Shown: positions 45,756 through 54,978 of the stretch, in pieces
Layout: every line of letters begins with the position of its first letter
Numbering within the stretch: the stretch's first letter is position 1
Source of the DNA: an uncultured Phycisphaerales bacterium
GTDB lineage: Bacteria; Planctomycetota; Phycisphaerae; Sedimentisphaerales; Anaerobacaceae
Direction: 5' to 3'
Assembly: GCA_937927975.1 (NCBI GenBank)
Contig: CALEZT010000172.1
Location: forward strand, 1 to 64,000
Length of the DNA stretch: 64,000 bases
The notes under the pieces: model-generated
What the model saw: the letters and a program-made list of their open reading frames with translations, nothing else
What the model was told of the DNA's origin: nothing
Database searches by the model: none
Translations under genes and position numbers: made by a program

Positions 45756-47810
45756 ATGAAACCAATCGTCGTGGCCCTCGTGGGCAACCCCAACAGCGGA
45801 AAGAGCAGTCTGTTCAATCTGATCACCGGTTCGCATCAGCACGTGGGCAACTATCCCGGCGTCACGGTCGAAAAGAAAGAGGGCGTCTGCACGCACAAAG
45901 GACAGGAGATCCTGTTCGTCGACCTGCCTGGCACGTACAGTCTGACCGCCTATTCGGAAGAGGAGATCATCACCCGCCGGTTCGTCCTGGACGAGCGGCC
46001 CGACGTGGTGATCGACGTCGTCGATGCGTCGAACATCGAACGCAATCTGTACCTGGGCACACAACTGATCGAGATGAACGTGCCGCTGGTGTTCGCTTTC
46101 AACATGAGCGATCTGGCCAAGCGGCGGGGACTGGTGTTCGACCTCGATCAACTGTCCCGGCTGCTGGAGGCGAGAATCGTTCCCACAGTGGGGAGCAAGG
46201 GGGAAGGCCGGGACGCGCTGCTCGACGCGGTCATCGAGACCGCGCGCGAAGGCAGAAAGCCTCGCACCCACGGTCTGCAATACGGCGCCGAGATTGAGGA
46301 TCAACTGGCCCGCGTGGAGGCGATCGTCCGAACGCAGGAGGGGGATCTGGCGGACAGGTACGGCTCCCGCTGGGTGGCCCTTAAGCTGATCGAGCAGGAC
46401 GACGAGATTGTCGGCAGGATTCAACGTAAGGAGGTCCTGGACGCGGCGGCCAAGGGCGTCGCTTATCTGCGGGGCATCTTTCGCGACGAGCCGGAGATCG
46501 TCCTGGCCGACCGGCGATACGGGTTCATCTCCGGCGCCTGCCAGGAGACGATCAAGAACACGGTCGAGCGGCGACACGACGCCAGCGACGTGATCGATGC
46601 GATCGTGACCAACCGGGTGCTCGGCTTGCCGATCTTCCTGGTGCTGATGTATGCGGTCTTCTGGCTGACGTTCACCCTGGGCGAGTTCCCGATGCAGGTC
46701 TTGGAGGGATTGTTCGGCTGGCTCGGGACCGCGGTGTCGGAGTTGTGGCCTGCCGGCAGCGAGAGCTGGCTGCGGTCCCTGCTCGTGGACGGTGTCATTG
46801 CAGGCGTCGGCGGTGTGGTGGTTTTTCTGCCCAACATCCTGCTGTTGTTCCTGGCCATCGCGATGCTGGAGGACACCGGCTACATGGCCCGCGCCGCGTT
46901 CGTGATGGACCGGATCATGCACAAGATCGGTCTGCACGGCAAGAGCTTCATTCCGATGCTGATCGGCTTCGGCTGCTCCGTTCCCGCCATCATGGCCACC
47001 CGGATTCTGGAGAACCAGCGGAATCGTCTCACCACGATCATGGTGATCCCGCTGATGAGCTGCGGGGCGAGGCTGACGATCTACTCGCTCATCATTCCGG
47101 CCTTCTTCGCGCCCGCCTGGCGCGGCCCGGTGATGTGGCTGGTCTACCTGATCGGCATCCTCCTGGCGGTGATCTGCGCCAAGGTGCTTCGCCTTACGGT
47201 CTTTCAGGGCGAGACCATGCCCTTCGTGATGGAGTTGCCGCCGTACCGGATGCCGACGCCTCGATCGGTGGTGATCCACATGTGGCAACGCGGCTGGATG
47301 TTCCTCAAGAAAGCCGGCACCGTCATCCTGGGAATCTCGGTGGTCTTGTGGTTTCTGGCGAGCTTCCCGAAGCCCGCTCCCGAACGACTGGCGGGATTGG
47401 ACGAAGAGCAGGCCCAGCAGGTTTCGCTGGAGCACTCCGTGATCGGACGCGTGGGTCAGTTCGTGGAGCCCGCCATCCGGCCGCTGGGATTCGACTGGCG
47501 GATCGGCACCGCGTTGATCGGCGCTACGGCCGCCAAGGAAGTGTTCGTCTCGCAATTGAGCATCGTGTATGCGACGGGCTCCGGCGACAACGCCGACATG
47601 TTGCGGCAGAAGCTCCAGGCACGCTATACGCCGCTCGTGGGGTTCTGCATCATGCTGTTTTCTCTGATCTCCACGCCGTGCATTGCGACGATCGCGATGA
47701 CCAAACAGGAAACCAACTCGTGGCGATGGGCTGCCTTCCAGTTCTTCGGCCTGACGGCCCTGGCGTATGTGATCACCCTGGTGGTGTTCCAGGTGGGCAG
47801 CCGGATATGA
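45756..47810 (+). CDS. feoB: ferrous iron transporter B
   Basis: A 684-residue FeoB. The cytoplasmic GTPase has G1 GNPNSGKS at residues 10-17, G3 DLPGTYSL and the T-loop NYPGVTVEKKEG. After the helical linker come the membrane helices with the two Gate motifs GFGCSVPAIMATR and SCGARLTIYSLI, both with the conserved cysteine. The ATG at 45756 is chosen because the GTPase begins right after it; an open GTG at 45714 lies inside the operator. No FeoC follows. The protein imports Fe2+ under anoxic conditions. Confidence 0.97.
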   Translation: MKPIVVALVGNPNSGKSSLFNLITGSHQHVGNYPGVTVEKKEGVCTHKGQEILFVDLPGTYSLTAYSEEEIITRRFVLDERPDVVIDVVDASNIERNLYLGTQLIEMNVPLVFAFNMSDLAKRRGLVFDLDQLSRLLEARIVPTVGSKGEGRDALLDAVIETAREGRKPRTHGLQYGAEIEDQLARVEAIVRTQEGDLADRYGSRWVALKLIEQDDEIVGRIQRKEVLDAAAKGVAYLRGIFRDEPEIVLADRRYGFISGACQETIKNTVERRHDASDVIDAIVTNRVLGLPIFLVLMYAVFWLTFTLGEFPMQVLEGLFGWLGTAVSELWPAGSESWLRSLLVDGVIAGVGGVVVFLPNILLLFLAIAMLEDTGYMARAAFVMDRIMHKIGLHGKSFIPMLIGFGCSVPAIMATRILENQRNRLTTIMVIPLMSCGARLTIYSLIIPAFFAPAWRGPVMWLVYLIGILLAVICAKVLRLTVFQGETMPFVMELPPYRMPTPRSVVIHMWQRGWMFLKKAGTVILGISVVLWFLASFPKPAPERLAGLDEEQAQQVSLEHSVIGRVGQFVEPAIRPLGFDWRIGTALIGATAAKEVFVSQLSIVYATGSGDNADMLRQKLQARYTPLVGFCIMLFSLISTPCIATIAMTKQETNSWRWAAFQFFGLTALAYVITLVVFQVGSRI

Positions 47811-47895
47811 TTCCAACGTGCCGCGGACAAGATTCGCGATCGAGTTCGATCGAGGTCGGAAGTTCCGCCGCGTTGAACAGTGGAGGGACCGGAAC

Positions 47896-48102
47896 GTGTC
47901 GATGTCGGAGAACACCAGTCGACGGGACGAATTGCATGATGTCGGCGCCGCGGAGGCCAAAGAACCATCGGGTGGGACCAAGTCCCCTTGTATTGATTCG
48001 CGGCAGCTCTTCGGTGATCGCGATGAGATCGCCATTCAGCATGGAGACCAGGTGTACCGGTTGAAGATCACTCGGTACGGGAGACTGATCTTGAACAAGT
48101 AA
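47896..48102 (+). CDS. hemP: HemP/HmuP-family protein
   Basis: A GTG at 47896 with GGAGG 9 bases upstream gives 68 residues. The C-terminal half has the HemP pattern: SRQLFGDRDEIAIQHGDQVY then RLKITRYGRLILNK, a short beta structure ending in the LIL.K motif. Known members sit in haemin-uptake operons and act as small regulators or accessory proteins. No haem receptor is nearby; placement directly behind feoB suggests it belongs to the same iron regulon. A terminator follows. Confidence 0.85.
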   Translation: MSMSENTSRRDELHDVGAAEAKEPSGGTKSPCIDSRQLFGDRDEIAIQHGDQVYRLKITRYGRLILNK

Positions 48103-48172
48103 CAAAACCATCTTCGCAGTTTTCGCGACCCAGCCAGCCAAGAGGCCCCGATCATGGGGCTCCAGCCAGCCA

Positions 48173-48224
48173 GGGAGCAGACAGAGCGTTTCATCGCGCC
48201 GCTGTGTGCTCCCTTTTCCTTTTG
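48173..48224 (+). terminator. rho-independent terminator after hemP
   Basis: GGGAGCA (48173-48179) pairs with TGCTCCC (48207-48213), with further pairing inside (ACAG/CTGT), and is followed by a T-rich stretch TTTTCCTTTTG. Just upstream an 11-bp direct repeat CCAGCCAGCCA (48130-48140 and 48162-48172) flanks another small hairpin GCCCC-N6-GGGGC. Confidence 0.7.
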
Positions 48225-48317
48225 TTCGCGTCTTGCGGATTTCCCGCGTTCGGCGCCGATCGCGGGCGGTCCGATCAATAGAAGTTAAAATCAGTCGGGT
48301 ATTGGAAAGGAAAGAAC

Positions 48318-49349
48318 ATGAACACAGAATCGTTCCACAATCATCCTCATATGGGCAGTTGCGGATGCCAGACTCCTTGTGCGGTTTGCACCTGCCGCGT
48401 GCCGAAGAAAGCTCGGCGTAGAGGGTCGGCTCTCTGGCTCCTCACGTTGCTTGCCATCGGGGTCATGCTGGCGGTTACGACGTTGGCGTACGGCCGGGAC
48501 GACTCCGGCAAGCCCGGCCTGCTGGTCATCGCGCACGGTTCGCCGGCGAAGGCCTGGAATCAGCCGGTGCTGGCGCAGGAGCAGAAGGTCCTTGACCTGC
48601 TCGGGCAGGACAATCCCTTCGGCAAGGTCAAGGTCGTCTTCATGGAGTTCGCCGAGCCCAACGTGGCCGACGGCCTGGAGGAGCTTCAGAAGGCGGGCTG
48701 CTCCCGCATTGTGGCGGTGCCCCTGCTGATCGCGCCGTCGTCCCATTCCCATTGGGACATCCCCACTCTGCTGGGGCTGTACAGCGACCCGCGGATCGAG
48801 AAGACCCTGCGGGAGGAAGGGGCGAAGCTGATCCGCGTCAACGTGCCTGTGACGTTGACGCCCACGTTGTCGGACAGCGATGTCATCGAACGCGTGATGC
48901 TCAAGCGGGTCCGCGCCCTGAGCAATGATCCGAACCGTGAGGCCGTCGTGCTGCTGGCCCACGGCAGCGAGGCGGTCCCCGGGGCCTGGGAGGATTTCAT
49001 GAAACGGACGGCGACGTACATCTGCGGAAAGACCGGCATCAGTCAGGCCGACTGGGCCTGCGTCGCGGTGGGCCAGGAGTACGGCCGGGCCGCCAGCGTG
49101 ATTCAGTCGGCGGCCGAGCGGCGGGATCGCGTGATCGTTGTGGGCGCGTACCTGTCCGGCGGGGTCCAGCGGATGCACAAACGATGGATGGATCGGTTCG
49201 AAAGCCAGCAGGCTGACATGCCCGGCCTGGAGAACCCGCTGGAGGGACTGAACATCGTGTTGGCTGAACAAGGCCTGCTGCCCGATGAGGCGGTGGCCCA
49301 GTGGGTGGTGGAAACCGCCCGTGGGGAGTTGCAGCGGCACCCGAAATAG
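48318..49349 (+). CDS. membrane-anchored CbiX-like chelatase with a Cys/His-rich head
   Basis: AAAGGA precedes the ATG. The first 26 residues hold three His (7, 9, 11) and five Cys (15, 17, 21, 24, 26) in HNHPHMGSCGCQTPCAVCTC, a likely metal site. A membrane helix (about 37-57) follows, and then two CbiX/SirB-type halves, each starting with a catalytic-type His motif: LLVIAHGSP near 66 and VVLLAHGSEA near 210. CbiX inserts Co2+ into sirohydrochlorin, and Desulfovibrio has a periplasmic form. Depending on topology, the chelatase here may face outward. It lies behind the iron locus and before a prepilin gene. Confidence 0.8.
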   Translation: MNTESFHNHPHMGSCGCQTPCAVCTCRVPKKARRRGSALWLLTLLAIGVMLAVTTLAYGRDDSGKPGLLVIAHGSPAKAWNQPVLAQEQKVLDLLGQDNPFGKVKVVFMEFAEPNVADGLEELQKAGCSRIVAVPLLIAPSSHSHWDIPTLLGLYSDPRIEKTLREEGAKLIRVNVPVTLTPTLSDSDVIERVMLKRVRALSNDPNREAVVLLAHGSEAVPGAWEDFMKRTATYICGKTGISQADWACVAVGQEYGRAASVIQSAAERRDRVIVVGAYLSGGVQRMHKRWMDRFESQQADMPGLENPLEGLNIVLAEQGLLPDEAVAQWVVETARGELQRHPK

Positions 49350-49371
49350 AGGCATGAGGAGACGAGAAGCC

Positions 49372-50151
49372 ATGAACGGAATGCAGAGACGACCGGGGTT
49401 CACGTTGATCGAGTTGCTCGTGGTGATCGGTGTGATCGCCGTGCTGATGGCGATTCTCACGCCGGTTCTGCGAGCGTCGCGGGAGCATGCGCAGCGGGCC
49501 GTGTGCGGGTCGCAGCTGCGACAGTTGGGGATCGCGCACGTGATGTACCAGCAGAGCCACGACGGGTGGATCACACCCGCGGCCCAGGAGAACGGCGTCG
49601 CCCAGTACTGGTACAATACGCTGGGCCCTTATTTCGAACACACGCGTACGCAGCACGGCGACGAGCATGCCGACGACATCGGTCGGCGGATCCTCCTTTG
49701 TCCCCTGGACAAGAAGGGGTATCCGAAGATGCTCAACCCGCACGGGGACAACCCCCAGGGGCGGCTCTCGTACGCCATCAACAGCCAGCCGACGCGGCAC
49801 GTCAGCAGCCGCACGAGGAAATACGCCGGGCTGGGCGGCAACAAGATCACACAACTCCGCTGTCCGGCCGAGGCGATGCTCCACTGCGATTTTGCTTATC
49901 GCGCCTGGGTTTGCGATGCCGTGACGCTGACGCGGAACCGATACGCTTCGGAGCCGGGGGCGCACTACGAAGAGATGCCGGGGTACCCCGAGCAGAACAA
50001 GACCGTCGTTGGCGCGTACCGGCATGGCGGACGCATGAACGTGCTCTGGGCGGATGGGCACGTGTCGCTGCTCGAAGGCAGGCTGGTCTCAGCGGAGGAT
50101 CAGCCTGCCTTCTGGGGAGCGGTCTACAATTCGCTGTCCAATCAGGAATAG
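49372..50151 (+). CDS. prepilin-type protein with H-X9-DG motif
   Basis: The ATG at 49372 gives a leader MNGMQRRPG directly before FTLIELLVVIGVIAVLMAIL, with Gly at -1 for prepilin peptidase. An upstream ATG at 49354 would only lengthen the leader by six residues. The C-terminal signature HGGRMNVLWADGH is an exact H-X9-DG-H. The 259-residue protein is encoded between the CbiX-like chelatase and a large secreted protein. A dedicated pseudopilin for that neighbour is plausible. Confidence 0.9.
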   Translation: MNGMQRRPGFTLIELLVVIGVIAVLMAILTPVLRASREHAQRAVCGSQLRQLGIAHVMYQQSHDGWITPAAQENGVAQYWYNTLGPYFEHTRTQHGDEHADDIGRRILLCPLDKKGYPKMLNPHGDNPQGRLSYAINSQPTRHVSSRTRKYAGLGGNKITQLRCPAEAMLHCDFAYRAWVCDAVTLTRNRYASEPGAHYEEMPGYPEQNKTVVGAYRHGGRMNVLWADGHVSLLEGRLVSAEDQPAFWGAVYNSLSNQE

Positions 50152-50172
50152 CCAGAAAGGAAGGAGTGGGTT

Positions 50173-51915
50173 ATGCATGTCAAGCAAGTAGCGATGGTGT
50201 GGATCTTGTTGGCGATGGCGGGGAGTCCCGCCCGATCGGTCACGGTGACGCTCACCGATAGCGACTCCTGCGTCGTGATGGGGGCGCTGTCCAACGACGA
50301 CGGCGACGCGTTCTCCATCGTGCAGATGGGCCACGGCGGCGTGCCGTCCAAGCCGTACATCAGCACGCGGTATCCGAGCCCAGGGACGTACGATCACGAC
50401 CGGCGAGCGATTGCGGAGTTCTCTCTGGACCCGATGCGGCGGGTCTCTACGGAGTCCAATGCCGTGCGGTCGGCGACACTGACATTCTATTTCGACGATG
50501 TGATCTGGCCGGGATTATCACCGAACCCCTGGACGACGCAGGACTTCACGCTCGAACTCTACACGGAAACCGCCAACGGCAGGCTCGACGGCTCCGACGC
50601 CGACGACCTGGACGCGAAGCTCGGCGGCCAGGGCCCCGACGACTGGGCCTCCCAGGCGATTCGAAGTTGGCGTTTCCTGGCGGGAGTGACCGGCCCGCTC
50701 CAGGCGGGGCAGAAGATCGTCGGGATGTTCGGGCCCGATGAGTTGTTCCCCGCCCGGTTTGGCGATGACGAGTTGATGATCTATGGGATGATCGGCTTTG
50801 AAGTGGACGTGGCCACCGAGGTGGCGGCGGCCCTGGCTGATTCCAGTTTGTCGCACGTCGGGTTCCGCTGGATTGCCAATACGCGGGACGGCCATTGGAC
50901 GAGCATGGACCCCAAAGGGCATCTTCCCGCGTTGACCGTCGAAATGATCGCGGGAGAGCCGTTGTGCTTTGCTCTCCAATCCTCGGATATCGGCCCGATC
51001 ACTGGGGACCAGCACAGTGGCCGGCCGTACCACTTGTTCAACGACGCCGAAGATGAGGCGATCTACCTGACGGTTCGGGAATGGAGCGGCGGCCACTCGC
51101 CGATTCCCCGTGTGACCTGGCCTCTTCCAGATGGGATCATCGAGTGGGGTGTCTTCACCGATCCCAACGGCTTGTCGTCTCGGCCTGAAGTCGTCACCTA
51201 TGCGGCCGATGGAAGCCCTCGCTATGTCTACTGGGATTCGAAGAAGAAGGATTACGTTCTGCTGGCCGACGAGAGCAACGTGGCCGAGGGGCAGGAGAAG
51301 CTCCGCTACGAAGAGTGGTCGTCCGATCTCCCGCTGAATCTGGGCAACTACGGCCGGGCGGCCGGCACGGCGGCTGACATGCAAAACGTGCTGCTGACAG
51401 AGTTCAAGCTCGAGCGTCCCGGCTGGTACGGGCTCGATCCCAACGCTTTGGTTTCAGCGAGGATCGAACTAACGATCGACCGAGTGGTGGACATGTCGCT
51501 CAGCGGCAACAACATGGCGCTTCTGCCCAGCATGCTCTACGTCAACGGTTTCGCGGGCGACGGGGTCGTGGGCCGGTTCGAGAACGCCCAGGCGGACTTC
51601 GAGCGAATCGACCATGAGAACGCCGACGTATCCGTGCCGCTGACCATGGACGGGACGGCCACGGGTACGCCAATCACGGATTTCTCCTTGTCGTGGTACA
51701 AGCTGGTTGAGCCGGGGCTGGGCGAGCCGTTTACTGTGATGATCGACGTCACGGAATCCGTCAAGCGATTGTTGGCAGAAGGCGCGTTGTTTGCAGGGTT
51801 TGTGCTCTCCTGTTCTTCCGATGGCGATTTCTGTCTGGCCAGCGTAGACCTCGTCGATGATGTCCGAGGCAGAGTGTACCTGCCCAAGCTGGTGTTGCAG
51901 ACGTCGCTGCAATAG
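50173..51915 (+). CDS. large secreted protein of unknown function
   Basis: A strong AAGGAAGGAG site precedes the ATG, 21 bp after the prepilin stop. After a signal peptide (VWILLAMAGSPARS) the 580-residue protein is beta-rich and acidic. It reads as two DNRLRE-like domains: one with SATLTFYFDDVIW near 95 and one with SARIELTIDRVVDMSLSGNN near 425. Both contain strands of the form VSVPLTMDG and VMIDVTESVKRLL seen in such modules. No catalytic motif and no dockerin repeat were found. It is probably surface-exposed. Confidence 0.65.
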   Translation: MHVKQVAMVWILLAMAGSPARSVTVTLTDSDSCVVMGALSNDDGDAFSIVQMGHGGVPSKPYISTRYPSPGTYDHDRRAIAEFSLDPMRRVSTESNAVRSATLTFYFDDVIWPGLSPNPWTTQDFTLELYTETANGRLDGSDADDLDAKLGGQGPDDWASQAIRSWRFLAGVTGPLQAGQKIVGMFGPDELFPARFGDDELMIYGMIGFEVDVATEVAAALADSSLSHVGFRWIANTRDGHWTSMDPKGHLPALTVEMIAGEPLCFALQSSDIGPITGDQHSGRPYHLFNDAEDEAIYLTVREWSGGHSPIPRVTWPLPDGIIEWGVFTDPNGLSSRPEVVTYAADGSPRYVYWDSKKKDYVLLADESNVAEGQEKLRYEEWSSDLPLNLGNYGRAAGTAADMQNVLLTEFKLERPGWYGLDPNALVSARIELTIDRVVDMSLSGNNMALLPSMLYVNGFAGDGVVGRFENAQADFERIDHENADVSVPLTMDGTATGTPITDFSLSWYKLVEPGLGEPFTVMIDVTESVKRLLAEGALFAGFVLSCSSDGDFCLASVDLVDDVRGRVYLPKLVLQTSLQ

Positions 51916-52179
51916 CGGTGGCGATGTCTGTCGGGCTGTTGCCATGCCGGGGCGTCGTACCGGGTCCTCGCTGATCTTGTTCGGGCCGGGGTCGCCGGAG
52001 CGAGAAGCGCGGATGCCGCCGACGTCCTCGGCCTGGGGCCTTCACGAGGGGGTCGAAGGGTTCGCCCCGGGGAACCCGCTTGACACCGCGGCTTATTCCT
52101 GTCAAGCTTGCCCGGACTGCGGTCGAGCAAAGTGTATGAAGAATACGGGTTCAATCCTGAATGAAAGAGGCCTTGAGGA

Positions 52180-53448
52180 ATGCGCGTGCGATTCGCTGTT
52201 GTTGAATCTGTTGTACTGATTTCATCGGTTCTTTTGGCTGCATGTCATGGTGATGTCGGGTCGCGGCATGATGAGGTCGTGCAGGGGACCGCGCACAGCA
52301 CCCGCTCGCCCCACGGCGTGGAAGAGCTTTTCGGCACTGGCGTCACCTGGGGGGCGGGTCTGACGCAGGTCTATCAGCACAACGCGCATGGCGGCCTGAG
52401 CACGGAGTCGCGGTCGGGACGCTATGCAGGCAGCTATGACGTTCAGGCGTCAGCCGATCTCGAAAGGACCCTGGGATGGTCGAACTCGACGGCTTATTTG
52501 CTCCTGGAGGGCGGTTGGCCCCGCGACGGATGTATCGATCCGGCTTCGGTGGGCAGCTACTTCGGCGTCGACGGCGATGCGATCCACGGCGAGTGGATCG
52601 ATGTGGCGGAGTTGTGGTTCCTTCGGTCGTTCGCAGGCGATCGGCTGTTCCTGCAGGTCGGCAAGGCGGATCTTTCCGCGGGGATCGAGTATCGCGACGT
52701 GGTCTCGGCGTTCGATCTGAACGCCTATGCCAACGACGAACATGGCCAGTTCCTCAACGGCGCCTTCGTCAACAACCCAACGATTCCCTTCCCTGCGTAC
52801 ACCCTGTCCCTGTCCGCGGTGGCCAGGCTCTCGGATCAGTGGCAGTTCGCTGCGGCCGGGGCCACCCAGAGCGGCGACGCCGACATCGACGAGACCGCCT
52901 CCTGGGCCTCCGACGACGAGGGATTCTTCGTCATCGCCCAGGCGAGTTTTCTGCCGGGGAGTCGCGTCAACTCCTGGCTTGGCACCGGAGAGTACCACCT
53001 CGGCGCCTGGTGGACCGGCGGCGGCGATCTCACGTCGCAGGACGAACTGGGCGGTGTGTATCTCAGCGCTGCCCGGGAGATCTTTCGCGAAAGCGACGAT
53101 CCCGACGACGAGCAGGGCTTGGGGTTGTTCGCCCGCTGGGGCTGGGTCGACGGCGATGCGGCCGAGCTCGACTGCTTCTGGAGCGTGGGCCTGCAATACC
53201 GAGGTCTGCTCGAACTGCGGGACGACGACGTCCTGGGGATCGGTTTTGCCCGAGGCGCGTTCGCCGGCTCGGACAGCCTGGCGGGGTTTGCAGGATCGGA
53301 GCAGGTTGTGGAACTGTACTACAGCATCGCGGTCGTGCGGTGGATGACCCTCAGTCCAGACGTCCAGTACATCGCGGATCCCGGCGGGCGATCCGATTCG
53401 GACGACGCGTTGATCGTCGGCCTGCGTGCGCGGATCCTCATTGAATAG
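52180..53448 (+). CDS. OprB-like outer membrane porin
   Basis: A signal peptide with a cysteine (SVVLISSVLLAAC) opens the 422-residue protein, which might be lipidated. The body is a 16-strand-type barrel with the OprB landmarks GVTWGAGLTQVYQHNAHGG, QVGKADLSAGIEYRDVVSAF, FPAYTLSLSAVARLSDQWQF and a final WMTLSPDVQYIADPGGRS. OprB porins pass carbohydrates, and planctomycete members are often linked to metal or peptide genes. It ends the plus-strand set that starts with the CbiX-like gene. The 264 bp upstream show no gene. Confidence 0.85.
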   Translation: MRVRFAVVESVVLISSVLLAACHGDVGSRHDEVVQGTAHSTRSPHGVEELFGTGVTWGAGLTQVYQHNAHGGLSTESRSGRYAGSYDVQASADLERTLGWSNSTAYLLLEGGWPRDGCIDPASVGSYFGVDGDAIHGEWIDVAELWFLRSFAGDRLFLQVGKADLSAGIEYRDVVSAFDLNAYANDEHGQFLNGAFVNNPTIPFPAYTLSLSAVARLSDQWQFAAAGATQSGDADIDETASWASDDEGFFVIAQASFLPGSRVNSWLGTGEYHLGAWWTGGGDLTSQDELGGVYLSAAREIFRESDDPDDEQGLGLFARWGWVDGDAAELDCFWSVGLQYRGLLELRDDDVLGIGFARGAFAGSDSLAGFAGSEQVVELYYSIAVVRWMTLSPDVQYIADPGGRSDSDDALIVGLRARILIE

Positions 53449-53488
53449 ATGTCGGTAGACCGCGGTCTTGCGGCCGTCAATTGGCGGA

Positions 53489-53764
53489 CTACTGGGGATT
53501 CTTGGCGGGGGCCTTGTCGTCCCCTCTCATGGCGACGATCAGGGCTCCGGCGGCGGCGCCGGCAGAGTAGCTGAACGCCAGGAACCAGTTGTTAGTCCGG
53601 ATAAAATTCGACAGTACCCACAACCCCAAGAGATTTTCGATAAAGACAATGCACACGAGAAGGGTCTTCTCGCCACGGGCGCAGGCTAAGGTACGCCGCA
53701 GCGCCAAGTACCACTCGCCGCAGCCGACCGACAAGTAAAGGATCATCGTCGGGAGGAGGTTCAT
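53489..53764 (-). CDS. small membrane protein, UPF0316/DUF5698-like
   Basis: AGGAGG precedes the ATG. The 91-residue protein has three hydrophobic segments (LPTMILYLSVGCGEWYL, LLVCIVFIENLLGLWVL, FLAFSYSAGAAAGALIV). The order and the turn AFSYSAGAAAGALIV recall the membrane half of UPF0316/DUF5698 proteins, which normally continue with a soluble DUF2179 domain that is missing here. Function is unknown. It is driven by a well-formed promoter with nested palindromes. Confidence 0.6.
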   Translation of the reverse strand: MNLLPTMILYLSVGCGEWYLALRRTLACARGEKTLLVCIVFIENLLGLWVLSNFIRTNNWFLAFSYSAGAAAGALIVAMRGDDKAPAKNPQ

Positions 53765-53825
53765 AGTCGTCCTCCTGCCCGCAGGTCCAAGAAACCAAGA
53801 TGTTCTGGGTCATTTCCATAACGCT

Positions 53826-53905
53826 AGTATACCACATCGACCGTCTTCGTGCAATTCTCTTGCACGAGTCACTTAGACTTAAGCTCTTGTCAATAAGTGA
53901 CTTAT
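53826..53905 (-). promoter_or_regulatory. promoter with nested palindromes upstream of the small membrane protein gene
   Basis: On the minus strand TTGCAC (53854-53849) and TATACT (53831-53826) are exactly 17 bp apart. The -35 box is one arm of an inverted repeat GTGCAA-N5-TTGCAC (53849-53865). Upstream, AGTCACTTA (53867-53875) and TAAGTGACT (53894-53902) form a 9-bp inverted repeat. The right arm is itself within the palindrome ATAAGTGACTTAT (53893-53905). The arrangement suggests control by a dimeric regulator not encoded next to it. Confidence 0.55.
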
Positions 53906-54015
53906 GGCTATAAGGAAAATGCCAGGGCGACGAACAAAAAGGGTGTCTTACGCGTATGCACACCAGGGTGAGCGAGGGGTACCCTGGATTTCGTCTCGGG
54001 TCGATCTCGTGTAGG

Positions 54016-54969
54016 CTATCGGTTTCTCTGTTCCTGGCGGAACCAATCGACGAAGCGGGCCAGGCCGGTCCGGATGTCGGTGGACGGCCTGTAGCCGAGG
54101 CGCGATTCGGCCTTGGCGACATCAGCGTAGGTTCGGTTCACGTCCCCCGGCTGGAGGGGAAGCTGCTGACGAACCGCCTTCTTGCCCAGGGCGTGTTCGA
54201 GTTCTGCAATGAGTTCGCTCAGAGCGATCGGCTGCGACTCCCCCAGGTTGTAGATCTCATAGCCCGTGCACCGCTCCATCGCGGCGACGATACCGTTGAG
54301 GATGTCGTCGATGTAGGTGAAGTCCCGCATCATGGTGCCGTCGCCGTAGACGGGTATTGGCTTGCCGTCCTCGATGAGCCGGGCGAACTTGTGGATGGCT
54401 AGGTCCGGCCGCTGGCGGGGGCCGTAGACGGTGAAGAACCGCAGGCAGTTGATCGCCAGGCCGTGGAGATGGTGAAACGTGTGACAGATCAGTTCGCCAG
54501 CCTTCTTTGTCGCGGCGTACGGCGAGATTGGGAAGTCCACGTTGTCGTCTTCGGAGAAAGGGACCTTTCTGTTGTTGCCGTAAACGCTGGAGCTCGATGC
54601 GAAGACGAACTTGGGGATGCCTTGTTCTCGAGCGGCCTCCAGGAGGGTGACAGTGCCGTTGATGTTGACGTCGGCGTAGAGAGCGGGCTCCGCGATAGAC
54701 GGTCTGACGCCGGCCCGTGCGGCCAGATGGACGATCACGTCGGCGCCGTGTTCCACGGCTCGCTCCATCGCGGCTCGGTCGCGAATATCCGCTTCGATGA
54801 GCCGAAACGCAGGATGGGACAGACTGGCGGCAATGTTCCGTCGTTTGATCGCGGGATCATAAAAGGCGTCGAAGCTGTCCACGCCCACGACGGTCCAGCC
54901 GTCTTTGAGAAGGCGCTCGGTCAGGTGCGATCCGATGAACCCTGCCGCTCCAGTCACAATCGCTTTCAT
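54016..54969 (-). CDS. UDP-glucuronate 4-epimerase-like SDR enzyme
   Basis: The 317-residue protein has the NAD motif GAAGFIGSHL at residues 7-16, followed by DSFDAFYDPAIKRRNI, which is typical of UDP-glucuronate 4-epimerases. The SDR catalytic Ser-Tyr-Lys set appears in FASSSSVYG and PYAATK. It ends 10 residues after the expected substrate-domain helix, so it is full length. Downstream of a glucuronokinase and a UTP uridylyltransferase, it would convert UDP-glucuronate to UDP-galacturonate for polysaccharide synthesis. Confidence 0.85.
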   Translation of the reverse strand: MKAIVTGAAGFIGSHLTERLLKDGWTVVGVDSFDAFYDPAIKRRNIAASLSHPAFRLIEADIRDRAAMERAVEHGADVIVHLAARAGVRPSIAEPALYADVNINGTVTLLEAAREQGIPKFVFASSSSVYGNNRKVPFSEDDNVDFPISPYAATKKAGELICHTFHHLHGLAINCLRFFTVYGPRQRPDLAIHKFARLIEDGKPIPVYGDGTMMRDFTYIDDILNGIVAAMERCTGYEIYNLGESQPIALSELIAELEHALGKKAVRQQLPLQPGDVNRTYADVAKAESRLGYRPSTDIRTGLARFVDWFRQEQRNR

Positions 54970-54978
54970 GCTCTCTCC

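Noticed and set aside
45618..48035. A 2.4-kb minus-strand frame opposite feoB.
   Set aside because: Same antisense shadow effect; no motif, start signal or conserved domain.
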